A DNA stretch of 9,474 nucleotides from Thermoflexus sp. (GTDB lineage Bacteria; Chloroflexota; Anaerolineae; Thermoflexales; Thermoflexaceae), in the NCBI GenBank assembly GCA_017743605.1, contig JAGHYO010000076.1, positions 1 to 9,474 of the forward strand, in the 5' to 3' direction. Under the pieces are notes generated by a model, which was not told where the DNA came from, ran no database searches, and saw nothing but the letters and a program-made list of their open reading frames with translations. A program made the position numbers and the translations under genes. Position 1 is the first letter of the stretch, and every line of letters begins with the position of its first letter. Positions 6,750-9,474 of the stretch are shown here, one piece after another.

Positions 6750-6835
6750 TGCTTCCGGACGTGTCCCCATCGAGGGGGGCATCTAAGGGCGATGCACCAT
6801 AAACGACTTCCGAGACAGTCCATCCCAATCGGGCG

Positions 6836-6852
6836 GCGGAGGTCTCCTCCGC
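6836..6852. promoter_or_regulatory. Perfect inverted repeat at the pepA promoter, candidate operator
   Basis: GCGGAGG, TCT, CCTCCGC: perfect 7-bp arms with a 3-bp centre, ending 6 nt before the TATAAT box and covering the place where a -35 would lie. This position suits a repressor or activator site. It could equally be a chance GC-rich palindrome. Confidence 0.35.
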
Positions 6853-6858
6853 TCGCAC

Positions 6859-6864
6859 TATAAT
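6859..6864 (+). promoter_or_regulatory. -10 box of the pepA promoter
   Basis: A perfect TATAAT in GC-rich surroundings; transcription would begin near 6871, giving a leader of about 28 nt to the ATG at 6899. No TTGACA-like box is seen 17 nt upstream, so the promoter may need an activator or be moderate. Confidence 0.55.
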
Positions 6865-6886
6865 TCCCTACGAACATGGCCTGCGC

Positions 6887-6892
6887 AGGAGG
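6887..6892 (+). promoter_or_regulatory. Shine-Dalgarno site that decides the pepA start
   Basis: AGGAGG directly abuts an ATG at 6893 (no spacing) but lies 6 nt before the in-frame ATG at 6899. Normal spacing favours 6899, removing two residues from the longer reading. Confidence 0.75.
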
Positions 6893-6898
6893 ATGCCC

Positions 6899-8401
6899 AT
6901 GCGCGTAGAGGTTCGGATCGGAGCCGCTCAGGAAGTGGAGGCGGATGCGGTGGTGGTGAACCTGTTCGAGGGCGTGACGGCGCCGGGCGGGGCCACGGCG
7001 GCCGTGGATCGCGCCCTGGAGGGCCGGATCTCGCGGGTGCTCGCCGCCGGGGACTTCCGAGGCCGTCTGAGGGAGACCCTGGTCCTCTACACCGACGGAC
7101 GCATCCCCGCGCCCCGGGTGATCCTGGTGGGGCTGGGGCCGGAGGCTTCTTTTCACGCAGAGAAGGTGCGCCACGCGGCCGCCGCCGCAGCCCAGCGCGC
7201 CCGGGACCTTCGGGCGCGGACCCTGGCGACGGTGGTCCACGGAGCGGGCCGGGGCGGGCTCTCCCCGGAGGAAGCCGCCCAGGCCACCGTGGAGGGGGTC
7301 CTGCTGGGCCTTTACACTTACCAGCGAAAGAAGGAGAACGCTGGAGGATCAGCGCCGGAGACCCTTCTGCTGGTGGAGTTCGACGCCGCCAAGGAAGCGG
7401 CCATCGCCGCAGGCGCCCGCCGCGCCGAGACCCTCGCCCGCTACGTGAACCGGGTGCGGGACTGGGTGAACGAGCCGGGCTCGGATATGACGCCCCGCCG
7501 GCTGGCCGAAGAGGTCAGCGGGCTAGCCGCCGAGGTCGGCGTGCGGGCCCAGGTCCTAGATGAACGTCAGATCGCCGCCCTGGGGATGGGGGCCCTCACG
7601 GCAGTGGCCCGCGGCAGCGAGGAGCCTCCCCGGTTCATCCTCCTGGAATACGCCCCAGAGGGCCGCTTGGAGCGGCCGGTGGTCCTGGTCGGGAAGGGGG
7701 TCACCTTCGACAGCGGCGGGCTCAACCTCAAGAGCGAGGAAGGCATGCTCACGATGAAAGGGGATATGGCCGGCGCTGCGGCGGTGCTCGGGGCGACCCT
7801 GGCCGCCGCCGCGCTCCGGCTGCCGGTCCCGGTGGTGGCCCTCGCCCCCGCTTGCGAGAACATGCCCTCCGGCAAATCCTACAAGCCCGGGGACATCCTG
7901 CGGGCCCTCAACGGCAAGACCATCGAGATCGTGAACACCGATGCCGAGGGACGGCTGATCCTGGCGGATGCTCTCTCTTACGCTGTCCGTTACGGGCCCC
8001 GCGCGGTGATCGACGTGGCCACCCTAACCGGAGCGGCCATCATCGCCCTGGGCCAGGATGTGGCCGCCGCCCTGTTCTCGGACCACGAGGAGCTGGCCGC
8101 GGCGTTGCTGCGGGCCGCCGACGCCACCGGCGAGCGGCTCTGGCGCATGCCCCTGTGGGAGGATTACCTGGAGCGGATCCAGAGCGATGTCGCCGACGTC
8201 AAGAACAGCGCGGGCCGCTATGGCGGGCTGGGGACCTCCGCCATGTTCCTCAAGCAGTTTGCCCCCGAGGGCGTCCCCTGGGCGCACCTGGACATTTCTC
8301 CGATGGATATGGCAGAGAAGGCCCGGGGCTACGTGCCCAAGGGAGGGACCGGATTCGGGGTGCGGCTGCTGGTGCGCTACCTGGAGGACTCTCGGCCATA
8401 G
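6899..8401 (+). CDS. pepA: Leucyl aminopeptidase, M17 family
   Basis: Cytosolic dimetal exopeptidase that removes N-terminal residues from peptides, active as a hexamer in the family. It has 500 residues, close to E. coli PepA (503). The N-terminal regulatory/macro-like domain spans about 1-170; the peptidase domain follows. All ligands sit at E. coli numbering minus four: K266, D271, D289, D348 and E350 for the metals, with catalytic K278 and R352. The M17 signature NTDAEGRL is at 346-353. The start at 6899 is chosen by Shine-Dalgarno spacing; 6893 is the alternative. It has its own promoter and no partner in a run, so it is likely a single-gene transcript. E. coli PepA also binds DNA and co-regulates carAB; nothing here shows that for this protein. 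Confidence 0.96.
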   Translation: MRVEVRIGAAQEVEADAVVVNLFEGVTAPGGATAAVDRALEGRISRVLAAGDFRGRLRETLVLYTDGRIPAPRVILVGLGPEASFHAEKVRHAAAAAAQRARDLRARTLATVVHGAGRGGLSPEEAAQATVEGVLLGLYTYQRKKENAGGSAPETLLLVEFDAAKEAAIAAGARRAETLARYVNRVRDWVNEPGSDMTPRRLAEEVSGLAAEVGVRAQVLDERQIAALGMGALTAVARGSEEPPRFILLEYAPEGRLERPVVLVGKGVTFDSGGLNLKSEEGMLTMKGDMAGAAAVLGATLAAAALRLPVPVVALAPACENMPSGKSYKPGDILRALNGKTIEIVNTDAEGRLILADALSYAVRYGPRAVIDVATLTGAAIIALGQDVAAALFSDHEELAAALLRAADATGERLWRMPLWEDYLERIQSDVADVKNSAGRYGGLGTSAMFLKQFAPEGVPWAHLDISPMDMAEKARGYVPKGGTGFGVRLLVRYLEDSRP

Positions 8402-8442
8402 GGCCCGCCGCCGAGTCGCTGCGTTCCCCTCCCGGAAGATCA

Positions 8443-8477
8443 GGGGCCGGAGGGCGCTCCGGGGTCCCTCCGGCCCC
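8443..8477. terminator. 12-bp perfect GC hairpin between convergent pepA and ilvE
   Basis: GGGGCCGGAGGG (8443-8454) pairs perfectly with CCCTCCGGCCCC (8466-8477) around an 11-nt loop. It lies 41 nt after pepA and before the end of ilvE on the other strand. No true T run follows on either side, so the name bidirectional terminator rests on stem strength and position. Confidence 0.65.
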
Positions 8478-8487
8478 GGTCTCTCGG

Positions 8488-8508
8488 GCCCGCGCCCTAT
8501 CCGCGGGC
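8488..8508. terminator. Second hairpin spanning the ilvE stop codon
   Basis: GCCCGCG 8488-8494 pairs perfectly with CGCGGGC 8502-8508 around the loop CCCTATC, which contains the ilvE stop (8497-8499). With the neighbouring 12-bp stem it makes a tandem pair that could slow polymerase from both directions. No T run. Confidence 0.35.
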
Positions 8509-9441
8509 GGCCCTCACCGGCTCCGGGATGTAGACCGGGACACACCAGCCCCGATACTTCGGCACCTTCCCCCGCACCACATCGAAGTAGAGATCTCGGA
8601 GCTGCCGGGTGATGGGCCCGATCTCCCCGTCGCCCACCGGCCGCCGGTCCACTGAGACCACCGGGACGAGCTGGACGCCGGTGCCGCACAGGAACATCTC
8701 GTCGGCGTAGTAAAGCTCCGTGCGGTCGACGTGACGCTCCAACGTCGGGATCCCCAGCTCGTTGTAGGCCAGCTCGCTGATGGTGCGTCGGGTGATCCCC
8801 TCCAGGATCTCGTCGGTCACCGGCGGGGTGATCAGGACGCCGTTCCGGAGGATGAACAGGTTCTCAGCGCTCCCCTCGGCCACGTGGCCGTCCTCGGTCA
8901 GCACGATGGCCTCGTCGAAGCCGTTGAGCATGGCCTCGCTCTTGGCCAGGGCGGAGTTCACATAGGCCCCGGTGATCTTGGAGCGGGCGGGGATGGCGTT
9001 GTCGTTGATCCGCCGCCAGGAGGAGACCATCACATGGGCCGCCTCCCGCTCGATGTAGTGGCCGAAGGGGGTGGTCCAGATGGTCAGCTCCTCCTTGAGG
9101 TTGTGCAGACGGACCCCGATGACCTCGTCCGCCTTGTAGGCGATGGGGCGGATGTAGACGTCCTCCCGGTAGCCCTCTTTCTGGAGCAGCTCAGCGGTGA
9201 TGCGGGTGAGGTCGTCGGGAGTGTAGGGGAAGCGCATCAGGAGCATGCGGGCGGAGGTGAGAAGTCGCTCGTAATGCTCACGGGGCCGGAAGATGAAGAG
9301 CTGCTGCTCTTCCTCGTTCCAGTAGGCACGTATCCCTTCGAAGACGCCGGTGCCGTAATTAAAGGCGTGGGTGCGCACGCTGATCACCGCCTCCTCGATG
9401 GGCACGATGCGACCTTTGAAGAACGCATAGCGGCCGCTCAT
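8497..9441 (-). CDS. ilvE: Branched-chain amino acid aminotransferase (fold-type IV PLP)
   Basis: Cytosolic PLP enzyme that transfers the amino group between glutamate and the keto acids of Leu, Ile and Val. It has 314 residues, near the E. coli IlvE length (309). Visible are FNYGTGVFEGIRAY 27-40, RPIAYK 98-103, the Schiff-base Lys K155 in PARSKITGAYVNSALAKSEA (151-170), E189 in VAEGSAENLF that contacts the pyridine nitrogen, and the phosphate-side loop GTG 253-255. D-amino acid transaminase and ADC lyase share the fold, but the FEGIRAY and GAYVNSALAKSEA blocks fit BCAT. The start at 9441 matches the usual N-terminus; an upstream G-rich AGAGGGGGAAGG is a loose ribosome-binding site. Its promoter is beyond the window. 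It converges on pepA. Confidence 0.93.
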   Translation of the reverse strand: MSGRYAFFKGRIVPIEEAVISVRTHAFNYGTGVFEGIRAYWNEEEQQLFIFRPREHYERLLTSARMLLMRFPYTPDDLTRITAELLQKEGYREDVYIRPIAYKADEVIGVRLHNLKEELTIWTTPFGHYIEREAAHVMVSSWRRINDNAIPARSKITGAYVNSALAKSEAMLNGFDEAIVLTEDGHVAEGSAENLFILRNGVLITPPVTDEILEGITRRTISELAYNELGIPTLERHVDRTELYYADEMFLCGTGVQLVPVVSVDRRPVGDGEIGPITRQLRDLYFDVVRGKVPKYRGWCVPVYIPEPVRAARG

Positions 9442-9474
9442 GGCCTTCCCCCTCTGGAAAGGTGATGAACATCC

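Noticed and set aside
6701..7240. N-terminal extension of the antitoxin frame on the minus strand, back to 7240
   Set aside because: It runs through the pepA coding region and the antitoxin promoter; the ATG at 6700 has a good ribosome-binding site and matches the family N-terminus.
8731..9465. Plus-strand open frame of 244 codons opposite ilvE
   Set aside because: Its translation is a Gly/Val/Asp-rich shadow of the BCAT codons and the BCAT motifs are all on the minus strand.

Overview
The window is a GC-rich bacterial chromosome segment dominated by amino-acid metabolism. Its proteins are Arg/Glu/Ala-rich and poor in Lys/Asn. A compact argC-argB-argD-argA-argG-argH order with a short stand-alone GNAT-type ArgA suggests a Chloroflexota-type organism, perhaps a thermophile. 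That assignment is inference from gene order and composition only; no 16S or other lineage marker is present.

Positions 1-5834 (+ strand) are one arginine-biosynthesis gene run. It starts with the 3' part of argC, then argB (29-nt gap), argD (2-nt gap), argA (14-nt gap), argG (64-nt gap) and argH (139-nt gap that can fold into several hairpins). ArgA makes N-acetylglutamate, ArgB phosphorylates it, ArgC reduces it and ArgD transaminates it to N-acetylornithine. After deacetylation and carbamoylation, done by genes not seen here (argJ or argE, and argF), ArgG and ArgH convert citrulline to arginine. The tight spacing and internal Shine-Dalgarno sites point to co-transcription.

Positions 5827-6720 are a different kind of DNA and visibly poorer in GC. 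Two REP-like GTAG-headed elements lie exactly 97 nt apart, and the first supplies the argH stop codon. On the minus strand follows a VapBC-type toxin-antitoxin pair. The antitoxin reading frame is intact, but the PIN-domain toxin gene carries two in-frame TAA codons near its N-terminus and looks like a pseudogene. The pair has its own extended -10 promoter facing left.

Positions 6836-8401 (+) carry pepA, an M17 leucyl aminopeptidase with all metal and catalytic residues. It is preceded by a perfect TATAAT and a perfect 7-bp-arm inverted repeat just upstream of it. Positions 8497-9441 (-) carry a fold-type IV branched-chain aminotransferase (ilvE) converging on pepA. Two GC-only hairpins between and at their 3' ends probably stop transcription in both directions.

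I found no RNA genes, CRISPR array, insertion sequence or clearly new multi-gene system. The unusual signals are the REP-like pair fused to the argH stop codon, the nonsense-interrupted toxin beside an intact antitoxin, the structured argG-argH gap, and the palindrome at the pepA promoter.
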